From positions 29,201,843 through 29,265,842 of the forward strand of contig NC_080702.1 in NCBI RefSeq assembly GCF_030445035.2: DNA of 64,000 nt, given 5' to 3'. The notes beneath the pieces are model-generated. The model was not told the DNA's origin. It saw only the letters and a list, made by a program, of their open reading frames with translations, and did not search any database. Positions 31,433 to 46,384 of the stretch are shown here, piece by piece. Each line of letters opens with the position of its first letter. Position 1 is the first letter of the stretch. A program made the translations under genes and the position numbers. The DNA is from Dasypus novemcinctus (Eukaryota > Chordata > Mammalia > Cingulata > Dasypodidae).

Positions 31433-31823
31433 TTTTTTAAAGATTTATTTTTTTCTCTCCCTTTCCTCCTTCCCCATTGTCTGCTCTCTGTGTCCATTTG
31501 CTGTGTGTGTTCTTCTTACATTCTTGTCAGTGGCACCGGGAATCTGTGTCTCTTTTTGTTGCATCATCTCTCCATGTGTGCGGTACCACTCCTGGGTGGG
31601 CTGCAATTTCTTTTGCGCTGGGCGGCTCTCCTTACGGGGCACACTCCTTGCAAGTGGGGCTCCCCTATGCGGGGGACACCCCTGCATGGCAGGCCACTCC
31701 CTACGTGCATCAGTACTGTGTGTGGGCCAGCTCAGCGCATGGGTCAGGAGGCCCTGGGTTTGAACCCTGTACCCTCCATATGGTAGGTGGATGCTCTATC
31801 AATTAAGCCAAATCTGCTTCCCT
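31433..31823 (-). mobile_element. DAS-type SINE, reverse
   Basis: Inverted tail, body and head (inverted B box GGGTTTGAACCC, then CAATTAAGCCAAATCTGCTTCCC). It is slightly shortened in the region following the inverted CAGATTC word. Confidence 0.85.
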
Positions 31824-32443
31824 TCCTTTCCTTTTAATACCATCCTGCAGTTAGTAATTCCCTTCAATTTCAGCATCCTCTGATTCTCTTTCAACCCTGT
31901 GTAGCCAACCCCTGTATTAAACCCCCTCTGGCTGAAATACCTAGCTGGTTTCTGCTCTTTTGACTGTGTTCTGATGGACACAGGGAGAGAAGAGAGCAAA
32001 AGAAGTTTGCAGAGATGAGGCCCCAGAGAGACTTGAGTCTGAAGAGAAAGCATGTTGGAGGGGACAGCTGCTCTGATTCCTGAGTGCTACTTTTTTCTCT
32101 TTTGGTTCCTAGTTTCAATCTTTTGCCAGTGTTTCTTATCTTCACATCTTACGGGATTAATTTTTCTCCTTCTGGAAAATTTATCTTTTACTGGTGAAAG
32201 TGGGTTCCATTCCTTGCAAACCTCACAGTGCCCTACAGAATGTTTATGTGGCTGACTCCTTCTTGCCTCCTGACTGTACAGAAGGAGGTTGTGGAGAACA
32301 CGTGGGAATCCCCCACTCTGAATCAGAAGGGCCTGGGGGTCACTTCTCAGTGCCAGCAGTTTTTCCCTCAGTGTAATCCACTGGTTCTCAAACGGGGGCA
32401 GTTTTGCCACCCCCAGGGGGTATCTGGCAATGTCTGCATTTCT

Positions 32444-32853
32444 TTTTAAAGATTTGTTTTTATTTATTTCTCTCCCCTCCCCCATTGTCTGCTCTCTGTG
32501 TCCATTCGCTGTGTTCTTCTGTGTTCGTTTGTATTCTTGTCAGCGGCACCGGGAATCTGTGTCTCTTTTTGTTGCGTCGTCTTGCTGTGTCAGCTCTCCG
32601 TGCGTGTGGTGCCACTCCTGGGTGGGCTGCGCTTTTTTTTTTTTTGCACGGGGCGGCTCTCCTTGCAGGGCGCACTCCTTGCACGTGGGGCTCCCCTATG
32701 CGCTGGGCACCCTTGCGTGGCACGGCGCTCCTTGCGTGCATCAGCACTGCACGTGGTCCAGCTCCACACGGGTCAAGGAGACCCTGGGTTTGAACCCTGG
32801 ACCTCCCATGTGGTAGGCGGACGCTCTATCAACTGAGCCACATCCGCTTCCCT
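32444..32853 (-). mobile_element. DAS-type SINE, reverse
   Basis: Full-length copy with an internal run of T at 32632-32645 that replaces the usual TTCTTTCGC word. The inverted head ends CAACTGAGCCACATCCGC. Confidence 0.85.
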
Positions 32854-33057
32854 GCAGTCATTTTTGATTGTCACAATTGGGCGGGCATGGGATGGGTAAG
32901 TAGATTGAGGCCAGGGGTGCTATCGAACACCCCAAGAATGTGCAGGACAGCCTCCCACAACAAGGAATCGCCCAGCCCCAGAGGTCAGCAGTGCCCAGGG
33001 GATCCCGGGTCCACCTAATCTAAGGCTGGCTCAGAGCAGCCTCCAGTCACACTTTCA

Positions 33058-35375
<2,318 letters not shown>

Positions 35376-38300
35376 TCAACTCAAAAGCATAAGCCCTCCC
35401 TGCCAGCCCCACCCGCCATGGGGAAAAGGAAAGAAAAGGAAGGAAGGAGGAAAGGGACAGGCTGGGGGAGTGGGGGTGGGGAAGAAATAACAAAAGAACA
35501 AGGAAAAGAAAATATAATCCGAATCATCCAATCAGGAAAAGAATCGAGATGGTTTTTGTTTCTCCCAACAACCAAATGCACTGAGACGAGAGGACACAAG
35601 CAGGTCAAGTTGCCAAGTCCATCACACCGCGTGTACGATGCAGAAACACCACGGCGGGGGAGGGGGGGCGGGGGAGGGGAGCCAGCACGCTCGGGGGGGA
35701 TGGGGCCTGGTGGGTGCGTGCAGGTTTCCGAGGGCATGTTCAGCTCCGGGCCAGAAATGCATCTGTCGTGGGACTCACCGGGCATCCTGCCCTGCCCTGC
35801 CGAGCTGCCCACCCGCTCCTGCCCGCCCTTTCTCCTCACCCCACGGCCAAGAGGAGCCACGCAGGAGCCAATCGGGAGAAGCGGAAGAGCATCTTTTCTT
35901 ACCCCCTTGGCGAGCGGGAATGGGGAGGACGGGAGGGAGCTGGGGTTGATCGGCTGCAGGGTGACTCCTCGCTGCCCGCTGAGTCCGAGAAGATGCATTT
36001 GGGGCCCATTTCCCCCCTCTCAGGGATGGCTTCTCAGCTCCTGGGGCTGGGTGGAGTAGCACGGGACCAGGCCTGCGGGAAGCAGGAAGTACGCAGCTCC
36101 CGTGGGTGAGCTCGGAAGGGCCCGGGGGCCCACCGAGGGGCCGGTGCTGGGGGCGGGGGAGGCGGGCCGTCCCTGCCCCCAGGACCTCCCTGGGCGGCCC
36201 CTGCCTCTGCTTACAGACCCCCTGCCTAAGCCACTGCCTCTACCTCCTCCCGCCAAAGCCAGAACCCAGGGACCAGATGGTGGGGTCGGGGAGGGGGACG
36301 GCAGCCTAACCATCCCGGCCTGCCTGCCACGTGTTTTCATTTGGGGGACACCAGTGGGGGTGTGTCTATGTGAAGGGGAGAAGGGAAGGCCCAAAGTCAC
36401 AAGTGGGCCCAGTTTGGCAGCCGGAGCTCTTCTGCCGGGCCTGAGCAGTTAAACAAATTTAAAAGGGGCCGGCTGTTCTAAAAATCAGGAGCCGTCGCTT
36501 AACAACCGGGCTCGCGGGCCACCCTGGTTCTGCTTCCGGCATGGTGACAGTTAGCTGGGGCTCCGTCGTGGCTGCTACCTTGAAACGGACCTCCCCGTGT
36601 GCTGAAGTCCCTGAGGGCTTTCAGCACCCGCTCGGCTCCCGCGGGGTTTGAGTTCGAGTCCTGCCTCAGGCAGACACAGAAATCCTCCTTTAGCGGCCGT
36701 TTAGGGCAAGAGGACAGCTATCCCCTGCTGAGGGGCGCCTTGACCGAAATCTGCTCTTTGGGATTCGGGGGATCCCTAGACACAGGCCAAGCCGAGTGGC
36801 AGAGGGGTCCCAGCAGGTATTCATGGCACCCCCTGTGGGTCGCCAAAGTGTCCTAGGGTTTGGACGATGGATTTGATGGCCACCCTACTTGACCGTTCCA
36901 AGGCCTTCCCAGCTAACGCAGCCGCAGCCGTAGCTTGAGCCAGTTCTGGGAGCTGTGGGGGGGGAGGGGCGGGGACGGGGATTTAAGGCATCTCAGGTCC
37001 TTGGGATTTGGTGTCCAGATCTCGGACACTCTTTGGGACCTATTGGTGGCCGGCGGGCCTCTGGGATGGAGGAGATGTCCCAAGCACCTCTCAGACGCCC
37101 GCCCCCCCCGCCCCAAACCCTGGGCTCGGCTCAGTTGTCACCCTCCAGGCCCCACCGACCTGACTCCGGGCCCTGCCTGGCCACACGGGGAAGGGGCCGA
37201 CGACCCCGCCGTCCCCTGGCCCCCTCCCACCCATCCCCGAGGTACAAGCCATCCCTTCCGTGGGGCGGGCCAGAACATGTGGACTCGGCAGAGCATGCAA
37301 AGGCCGGCGGGCCCTGGAAGCAGCCTCCGCGGGCTGGGGGGGAGGAGCAGGGGGGAGCCTGCCGCCATGCAGGGGAAGCCGGGGGCGGGGGGCTTGCGGG
37401 AGCCGCGTGCAGAGAGCATGCCGCCTTCCTTGGGGGCTGTGCGAGGGGGGGAGACACACAGGGGTGGGGGGGGTGCAGGGGACGAGAGAGAGGTTTGGGG
37501 GGGGGGAGTGGCCGGGCCCCGATCCTCCAGGCCTGTCTTCTCAAGGCCCCCGAACGCTCACCAAACTCCTGATCCACTCTCCCCCTCTCCCCGCCCCAGC
37601 TCCCATCTCTCCACCCGGCTTTTCTGCCTTCCCACCCTGAGCTGCTTTGCACCTCGTGGTCTGGGGCAGGCCCCGGAAGGCGGTGGGGGGCGGGCAGCAC
37701 CCCAGCATGGAAGGACCGGGGCGTCCCGGGAGCTCTCAGAAGGGCGTGGGAGGGAGGCCAAGCCCCCCACCTCCCCGCTGGCGGCCAAAGGAAAGGCCAA
37801 GGCTCAGCTCGGGGTTTCAGACCCCAGGACCACCTGCCTGCCTGCTGGCTCTTCCGGGGGGTCCTGAAAGCACCTCCAAGCTGCCACGTCCCCACCACGT
37901 GCTCATCCTCCCTCTCGGCCCTCTCCTGCATCCCCTAACTCCACTTCCCCGGTTCAAGCCAGATCTAGTTCCTACCTCTATCCCCCTCTGCCCCTGGTGA
38001 GCCCCCTCCTGAGATGGCCAACCCCCTCCCCACCCCAGTTCTCCACCTCCCCCACTGCCTCCCCCTTCTAGGATTCCTGGTGCCCACGTCCATCGCAGCC
38101 TCCTGCCTACCAAGCCCCTCCCACGGCTCCCCTGGTGTTTAGGGCAAACCCCAAGTTCCACCCCAAAGCCCTCAGGGGCCTACCTCCTTCGGCCTTGTTG
38201 GGATTTCTCCAGGTCAGCTCCCCTCTGCCATCTCTGCCCCACCCACACCCCCTAACTCCCAGACCCTAACCCCCCACCGAGCTCCGTTCTGCCCCAGGAC

Positions 38301-39111
38301 CTTTGTACACCCGGCAGCTTGGCCCAGAATCCCCTTTCCTCTCCTCTCTGCCTCGTGAGCTCAGCTTATCCTGCCGCTCATGGCACAGTTAACAGATTCG
38401 GGCAGGGGGTTGCCCGAGCAGTGCCGGCCTCCCTGCACCTGACTGCTTTTTGCACAGTGCCCCATCCGTGGTGCCAAACGGGCCTTGGTAAATGGTGAAT
38501 GAGTGCATGTGTGTCGCCAGGGGTCGGGTGGGGGCCTCTCTGCTGCAAAAGTGTCACTGGGCTCCTCGCCAGGTTGGGGAGAGGACAGAGGCAGGGGGGA
38601 TTTAGTGGGAGTGTGGGGTGTGCTGGGAGCCAAGAAAGTGGGGAAAGAAAGGGAGGGAGGAAGTGTGTGTGGGGGTGACAGAGGAGAGGGGCAGCAGGTG
38701 CATGTGTGTGTGAGTGAGACGAAGCACAGGGCCTGTGTGTGCACGTGTGTGAGGGGCAGAGATGGGGGGCACAGCGGGTGTGTTTGTTCACCCAGGGTGG
38801 CTCCGGGACATGCCTCCCCGGCAACCTCCTCCTGGGCGCACTTCACAAAGACAGTCCATCCCCTCACCCACCAAGCTCACCAGCCCCGGCAGAAAACCCA
38901 ACCCCAGCGCCCCTGAAAAACCACAGAGAGAGTGGGAGAGGGGGGAGGGAAGTTGGGGAGACAGACAGAGGGGGAGAGGAAGTTGGGGGGGGCGGGCGTC
39001 AGGCATTCCCAGTGCGAAAGCCCGGGGGCACGTGCTGTGCAGCGCGGACACGAGAAGATGCTTCCACGGTTAATGTAAGGCATTTAGACTTCAGAAAGTA
39101 GTAAGACCAAC

Positions 39112-39117
39112 CGGATT
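39112..39117 (-). CDS. CACNA1A: Candidate Asn-Pro microexon (exon 31a)
   Basis: The gene strand reads CATCTAG|AATCCG|GTTGGTCTTAC, encoding Asn-Pro. It would fit exactly between EFG of exon 31 and NNF of exon 32, both phase 0, giving the known Cav2.1 S3-S4 NP variant. A C/T-rich tract (CCCCCCATCCATCTTC) lies upstream. The GTTGGT donor is weak, typical of an optional exon. A 6-base match with AG and GT flanks can occur by chance in 6.7 kb, so this is a candidate only. Confidence 0.45.
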
Positions 39118-39939
39118 CTAGATGCAGATGTTGAAGATGGATGGGGGGCGGGCGGGGGGCAGTTGGGGAGGCGCGTTCAGCGTTTTTTTAGGTTGATTGG
39201 TAACCAGTGCCAAAAAAACCAATGGGTTTCGGTTCCCGGGCGGGGAGGGGGGTGGTGGGCGCGGGAGAGAAGTCATTGGTGTATAAGCACACAGACCACG
39301 TCATGGATGAACAAATGAGTTTCATAGTGCATTTTGATTGGATGAGTTTTTCAGACGGCGTTGCGCCAAGATACAGTTTAAAGAGCAGGCATGGAAAGAG
39401 ACAAGACAAGAAACACAGTCATTATCCATCGCACGCCGGGCAAGCCCTCCCTCCGCCCACCCCACCCCCACCCCCTCGGCACCTGGGGGCGGCGGCTGAG
39501 GCCCTGGGGGCCCCCACGGGCAGGGGCTGGGATCGCTGTCCCCGAATTCTGGGGACTTGCTCCCCCCAGGTTGTCCCCTGCCCCAGCCGGGCAGAGCTCT
39601 CCGCCTTAGAACCTGGTGGGCTTACCTGGGAGGCAGCAAAGGGGCGGATCGTGAGCTCCCGGCAAATACCCTCGCTGCCCCCCCACCGCCCCCCAGGCTG
39701 GGAGTTAATCCTTCTAGAAGGGTCCAAACAGCCTCTATCTCATCCCCTTTCCACCCCCAAAAAATGATCACAATTCAGGACCAGGGATGGCGAACAAATT
39801 GCAAACGCAAGTATATTAAAGGTCACACAGCAGAGACAGTCGCCGCTCTCGGGGGGCGTTTTTGTTTCGCGGCAGTTTCTGCACCAGACACTCCCCGATC
39901 ATCGTGCCGGGGTTGTTTAAAGGTTGCCTTCGTTTGTTG

Positions 39940-40315
39940 GAATCACAATAATTCTATAGTAGAATGCTACAGTAATTGCTGAGGGCAGGGAGAAGGAAGG
40001 AGAGATGTGATGTGGGGGCATTTTGGGGACTTGGAGTTGTTCTGAATGATATTGCAGGGACAGATGCTGGACATTATATATCCTGCCATAACCCACTGAA
40101 TGCATGGGGGTAGAGTGTAAACTACAATGTGAACTATAATCCATGCGGTGCAGCAGTGCTCCAAAATGTATTCACCAAAGGCAATGAATGTGCCACGATG
40201 ATGAAAGAGGTTGTTGATGTGGGAGGGGTGGGGTGGCGTGGGGAGTGGGGTATAGGGAAACCTCTTGTATTTTTTAATGTAACATGTATCTTTAAAAAAA
40301 GAAAAAAAGAAAAGA
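39940..40315 (+). mobile_element. LINE-like 3' end with 5' inversion
   Basis: The plus-oriented body (GGGGGCATTTTGGGGACTTGG, GGTGCAGCAGTGCTCCAAAATG, TAATGTAACATG then A-rich) is preceded at about 39943-39968 by CACAATAATTCTATAGTAGAAT. That word belongs to the same element but in reverse orientation. Confidence 0.6.
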
Positions 40316-41567
40316 TAATTTTAAAAAATGGGGGAAAAAAAAAGTTGCCTTTTCCCTACCAAGAAATGTCAGCCCTAAGAGGGAGGTGTTTCTTTTTTTT
40401 TTTTTGCCTGCTTTGTTCACTGCTCTGTTCCCAGGACTTGGACCCATTCCTGGCACCCAGTGGGTGCTCCCTACGTCACTGGCGGGCGCTTGAGGGAAGC
40501 TGGGGTCTTGGGAGAGGCCAGGGAGGTTGGCTGCAGCAAATACAGCTGTGAGAAGAGGGGACACGAGTTGCCCAGGGTCCCACAGCTGGCAGGAACGGGC
40601 TGCTCTGAAACGCTAAAGTCTCATCTCTACCCGCGGGGGACATGGGGTGGATTTCTGGCTAAAGGCAGTGGGGCTGGCTGGGCCGGTACTTGGGGGACAC
40701 CCTGGAGGAGGGTGTTCTGTGTCGCTCCCCAGTGCCGCCCGCCTTTCAGCTGGGTGCTGAGACTGTGAGACCCCCGGGGGTGGCCCCCGTGCTGCCAGCA
40801 CCACCCAGCGTCGGCTGCGGGAGGATTGCCTCTTGCCTCCCCGAGCATGCCGCCTCGGTTTACTTGTCTGTGAAATGGGGCGATGCCCCCTTGCCCACTG
40901 CTTAGCCTCCAAACTGACCCCATCCTGCTCTGAGCGCCACCCCAAGCCCCTGGCCTTCCGGCTCCCAGCTGGGCTCGGCGAGGGGCTGGGGGGAGAAGGT
41001 TTGGGGTATCTCTCCCTGCCTTGGACTCCAGCTCAGGTCCTCTCTCTGCTCCTTTTACGAACCCTACTGGGACCCAACCTGCAGACAACGCTTTGGTGGC
41101 GCCCCCTGGCACGCAGTCCCTTCTTGGACATATTGTTATTTGTACCATCACGATGAGGAGGATGAAAACTCTCCCGGCCCCTTTGCCTTCTGGCTGCCCC
41201 CGTGAGGGTCTCCTCCTCTCTCCCCCTGTCCCTCGAGAGCCCCCAAGCCTGGGCTCCCTGGCAAATGGCCAAGGAGAAGATCTGGGACAGGTGGCTCTGG
41301 GGCTCTTGCCAGACGAGGGGAGGGGAGGAGGATGTGGCCTTGGGGGCCCCCCCATGGGGTCGACGGCTGACCTTGGGACGAGCCACGTTGGAAATCCGCA
41401 GGCCTTGGGGCTAGAGAGAGGCGGGTCCCCACTTAGCCAGAGGGGCACCCTCTGCCCACAAACCAAGCAAGAAGGGTGATTCCAGCAGAATTTGCCAGAA
41501 GCTGGTTCCTTCTGGACTGCCAATACCGTGTGACGTTTGGGGGCAGGGTTCTGCCGTGGGACCCCTC

Positions 41568-41660
41568 TTTTTTTTTTTTTTAGGGTGTACCGGGGATGGG
41601 ACCCAAGATCTCATTCGTGTGAGGCAGGCGCTCAACCCCCGAGCCGCACCCGCTCTGCTG
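41568..41660 (-). mobile_element. Short tRNA-only SINE, reverse
   Basis: T run, AGGGTGTACCGGGGATGGGAC, inverted B-box-like CAAGATCTCATTC and inverted head CGCTCAACCCCCGAGCCGCACC. About 170 bases upstream (in plus coordinates) of exon 31. Confidence 0.7.
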
Positions 41661-41737
41661 TGAAATCCTCGTCCACGTTACTCGAAGGCCACGCCTGCCC
41701 CGGGGGACCTTCCTGGTCTCATCCTTGGCCACCGTCA

Positions 41738-41926
<189 letters not shown>

Positions 41927-42199
41927 CTAGGGGGGGGGGGAGGATCCCACAAAACAGAGAGGCCCTTTGTCCATCTTGCCAGCACCCCAGCTTGTGGTCA
42001 CAGTCGTTTGAGAAGGGCAGGACGGCTGGACAGGCTGTGAAGTAGCCTCTGTTCCGAGCACCCCCTCCCCAGGGTCCCCCAGGGTGGGTGGGGGGCACGC
42101 CGGGCCCCAGAGGGAGCCGCGAGGACCCTGCTTCAACGGTGGGGTGGCTGTGAGGGCTGCGATCCCCCTCCCCGGCATTTCCCGAATACTCCCCGGACC

Positions 42200-42350
42200 C
42201 CAGGGCCTTTGAGACACGATGTCATCGGCCCTCACAAAGACCCTCGGAGGTCTGCCATTTACCTGGGGGGACTGAGGCTCACGGGTGGCATCTGCCACCT
42301 GCCTGAGGTCAGCCACTTGCGGTGGGTGTGTCAGGATTTGAACCCAGGCC
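42200..42350 (+). mobile_element. MIR-like SINE fragment
   Basis: CCCTCACAAAGACCCTCGGAGG, then CTGCCATTTACCTGGGGGGACTGAGGC and GGTCAGCCACTTGCGG follow the MIR core order; TGTCAGGATTTGAACCCAGG ends it. Confidence 0.65.
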
Positions 42351-42519
42351 CGGGGGAGTCCAGGGTCTGTGTTCGGGGGCCCCACAGCCTCAGGACTGGG
42401 TTTACAGCACCCTCTCGAAGAGGGGGTTCAAATCCCAGCCTTGCTACCGCCCAGCTGTGAAGCCACGGGCAAATGACTTGACCTCTCTGTGCCCACATTT
42501 CCTAATCTGGAGAACGGGG

Positions 42520-42830
42520 GACAGGACGGGCCTTGGAGCAGGGACCTTGACATTCCAGTGTGCATGGGACTGTACTTCCTGGCCCTGGGGTTGTGTGCGT
42601 CTAGACATGGTCAACGGGTGCTGTGGGTCACTTCCTGACCAGCATGGGGCTTTCTGGAACTTTCTTAGCTCTGAACCTGGTGACCAGCTGCATTCTGGGC
42701 TCTTGAGAGACTAAGAAGCAGAGGTCCCCTGCAGGGAAGTGTACACCAAACCTTTGCTGGTTTAAGCCATGGAGGTGTAGGGGATGTTTGTTACGACAGC
42801 ATCACTTGGCCTGTCCTGACTGATACATCT
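42520..42830 (+). repeat. Unclassified interspersed repeat, shared 3' end
   Basis: Ends GGTTTAAGCCATGGAGG...TTTGTTACGACAGCATCACTTGGCCTG, then CTGACTGATACA, the same end as near 15142 and 50715. The 5' limit is approximate. Confidence 0.45.
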
Positions 42831-44789
42831 CTGAGCCACATTGTTACGTTATTGAAATCTGCCCGTTCTGTTCGGCAAGCAGCCCCAGCCCCAAGTTCCT
42901 TGAGGCACCTCTGCTGCTTCCCTTGATCCAGCAAAAATAGTTGAGGCTTGGCACTTCTGGGGACTCCCTGCTCCCACATCGGCACCCGCACCCAGTGGCA
43001 CTGCTGCCTGGATCGGAGGGTCTGGCTCGGACGAATGACCCCTCTCCTCGGGGTCCCCCAAACACGGACCTTCCCAGCGCCCCCACCAAAGCGAGGCCAG
43101 GTCGAGCGCTTCTTAGCGGCTGCTGCGTCCCTGCCTGTATCTCCTCGTTGGTCGGTGCAAACCCAGTGCAACCAGGCCCTTTCCAAGAGGGTCTTTGTGA
43201 CTGAGGCCTCAGAGAGAGAATCGGAAGTCACCCGAGCTGGAAAGGAGAGGACGTGGCCACGGATGGGCAGCTGCGAAGGGAGCCGAGGAGCCCCAAAGAC
43301 TTTGGGGAGACAGTATCGTCTTGCTGCCACCTTGTTCCTGCACTCCTGCCAGCCTCAAAACCGTGGCCTGATAAATGCCTATTTTTTGAGCCCGGATCGG
43401 TCTGGAACTACGAGCGGGTGTTCATGCTCAGGCCTCCGGACTAGAAGTTTCTGCTCTATTGGGGCAAACTGGGCGTCCTCTGGAGTTGAAAGGGGAGGTT
43501 CGGTGCGGGTCTGTCTGGAAGTACCAAGGGGATGGGGAGATGGAGCCCAGGCCCCCCGGACTTGCGGCTTGGGATAAAATAACCACATCGGGATAAAATA
43601 ATCCACATACAGATGTGGAAATGGAGGCCAACGGCCTCGGCCGGCGGTCGCACAGTCCAGGAGGGGCCCAGGCAGGATTCGCACTCGGGGTTGGCCGCTG
43701 CCCCTGAGCCTTTGCTCTTCCCCACGCACATCCAGTGACTCGTCCTGGGTCACGCAGCCCGGAGGGGGCAGCCCCCGGGATGCCGAGTCCGGGGTTCTTT
43801 CCAAGAGGGCAGGGGACCCCTCTCACCTGGCCGCTCACACCTCCCCCCAGGTGCAATGTTCAGGCACAAATACAGATTCGGGGTCTGCCACCTGCCTGAG
43901 TGATCCGGGGCCTGTGGAGGGCCCTAGGGCATCCTTAGTTCTAGAAAACCTCCCCCGAGTGCTTCTGAGGGGACTTTGGAGGAGGAGGAGGGGCTGGTGG
44001 ACTCTGGGGACCCTACTTAGGGTCTACTGAGCGCTCACAGGCCGAGCCTCGTGCTCAGGGCCGTACACACACGTGTTCTGGGTCTTTCTGATGCCAAAGC
44101 TGACGGCAGACCAAGGTAGCTCCCCTGCTCGTCCCCCCCCCCACCCAAGGCATGTGGGCGAGGCCACGGGCTGTGGGTCCTTCTCGTCAGAGAGGCGGGT
44201 GATGTGGGTGGCCCCGAGAGCAGGTCCTGGCTCAAGTCGCAGCCCCCCCCACACCCTTCACGACGTCACGTGAGGCGGCCCTTCCAAACTCCAAATCACC
44301 CAAGAACTGGGGCCTCTGAGTGTGTCTGGGTGGTGGACCCCTTGGTCAGGTGGGAAGACCTGCTCAGAGGGAGGTTTGTAAATGCATCAGAGTCCAGACA
44401 GAAGAGGCATGTGTAGAGAGGTCACATCTGAGTCCACTCCATCACACTCAGGAACACAAACTCCAGAGTAGGGCCACCTGCAGTGGCTCTGACCTAACTT
44501 GTGGTTAGCGCTGGGGTTTGGCGTATACTCAGGAGACCTGAATCTCTGGACTGTCCATGTGACAGCCAGGCCCTGAGCCTCAGCAGACTTGCAGCTCCTG
44601 CCCTCTGGTTTATTGGACTTACTCCGGCCAGCTAACAGGGAGGTGAAGAAGGTCAACTACCACACCAGGGAGCCAAGAGTGCCTACAACTGCAAGCAGGA
44701 GAATTGCATCCATCATGCATGTGGGATCTAAGCCCCCTCTTGATCTAGAGGTGGAGTGGACAAAACCATCCCAGGGTCCACAGGACGGA

Positions 44790-45235
44790 GGAATAGAGTA
44801 TGGATTAGAGTGGACTTACTGATATTCTACTACGGAACTATTGTGACTAGTAATGGAAGAAACTGTAGCATTGATGAGGAGAAAGTAGCCACGGACGGTA
44901 GCTGCTGAGGGTGGGGAGAGGGAAGAAGAGAAGAGATGTGGGGGCATTTTCAGGACTTGGAGTTGTCCTGAGTGATATTGCAAGGACAGATGCAGGACAT
45001 TCTATATCCTGCCATAACCCACTGAATGGACTGGGGGAGAAAGTAAACTACAATGTAAACTATAATCCATGAGGTGCAGCGGTGCTCCAAAATGTATTCA
45101 CCCAATGCAATGAATGTGCCACGATGATGAAAGAGGTTGTGGATGTGGGAGGAGTGGGGTGAGAGGGGTGAGGTGTCCATGGGAACCTCTTATATTTTTT
45201 GAATGTAACATTTAAAAAAAATAGGAAGAGAGAGA
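44790..45235 (+). mobile_element. LINE-like 3' end, longest copy
   Basis: Starts GGAGGAATAGAGTATGGATT and AGAGTGGACTTACTGATATTC, then continues through GGAACTATTGTGACTAGTAATGG, GGCATTTTCAGGACTTGGAG, GGTGCAGCGGTGCTCC and GGGAACCTCTTATATTTTTTG to TGTAACATTTAAAAAA. It is nearly co-linear with 52425-52870, which helps define the element's 3' end. Confidence 0.7.
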
Positions 45236-46273
45236 GAGAAAAAAAAGGAGCCTAGATCACAGCATCCCACTATCATGAAACACGTTTATCAACATATTTA
45301 AAAAAAAATGATCTAAAGAGAAAATGCCCTTTATCAATGCATTTGGCAGCAAGTTGCAGCTTGGGGGCACCAGCCACCCGTCTTTCAGAGAACACAGTGA
45401 GCTCAGGCTAGGTTTTGGGCTATTGGCAGTCCCTGCAACGCAGGAAGAAAATACTGTATAATTGCGCTACTATGAACCAACTATATTGTGTGGTTCAAAA
45501 TTTTTTTTATAGGTATCCAGTATATTTGAATGAAGGAATGGCTGTTTTTATTCAACTATGTTTTCTTTTTAGTTTTTAATTGTTTATATTTTCATTTATT
45601 AAGTAAAAAATTAAATTAATTAAAAAAATAATTGATTTTAACCAGCAACAGGGGTCAGACGGCTAAGCCTGAAGAGGCCTGCTTGCCCTCAAGAAGGAAA
45701 GGAGAAGCTGAAGTTGTGTTAGCCGCTGGTGATAATTAAGAACAATTTTTTTTGGCATCCAATTTCCTGGGCCCCCTGACATCTATTTACAGATTCCCTC
45801 GGGGGGGGGTCCCTGGGCCTCAAGGAAGACCCCCTCGCCTTAGTGAGGAATGAAATCCAATGAGTGGGGGCACGATTCCCATGCAAGAAATAAATGGGCG
45901 AGAATACACAACGACGGAGTCCAGGGCGCGCGATAAGGTTTGACGCCGACTTCCTGCAAATGCCCTTACGGTTCTCCTGCCGCAGCGTAGCAGGACTCAA
46001 CGTATCTCTCCCCGTGGCTAAAACCGTCCGCACACCGAGGACGTACCGCTCCGTGCCTCAGTTTCCTTCTCTCTAAGATGGACCCTCCCTGCACCCACCC
46101 AATGGGCCTTTGGGAGAAAGGACTGAATCGACATGGGTTCTGGCTATTACGGGCACCGGGTGGGGATCGGGTCCCAGTGAGATCACTGGGTCCAGGTGCC
46201 CGAAACGCCGCTGGGGTCGGGGAGATGGCAGCCAGGCACCCCGTGCCTCTCGGCAATCCCGGGACGCACTTAC

Positions 46274-46384
46274 CAGAATCCCAAAAGCCATGACTTTCAG
46301 CACACACTCCAGGGAGAAGAGGGAGGTGAAGACGATGTTGAACACACGCAGAGCGTTCTCGTACGCGATCGAGGCCCCGTAGAA
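46274..46384 (-). CDS. CACNA1A: CACNA1A exon 30 (IV S2)
   Basis: 111 bases, 37 residues: [37 protein letters not shown]. It carries the conserved S2 acidic residue in LFSLECVLK. The donor is CTG|GTAAGT and the acceptor is CTCCAG|TTC. Confidence 0.97.

Larger units (their letters stand above)
41927..46273 (-). other. CACNA1A: CACNA1A intron 30
   Basis: About 4.35 kb. Contains a MIR-like fragment, an unclassified repeat ending at 42830, a LINE-like copy at 44790-45235 and an AT-rich stretch at 45240-45720 that I do not recognise. Otherwise no features. Confidence 0.75.

Noticed and set aside
36500..36545. Alternative NP microexon site near AACCAG in GGTTCTGC
   Set aside because: It would encode Asn-Gln rather than Asn-Pro and lacks a matching GT donor at the right place.
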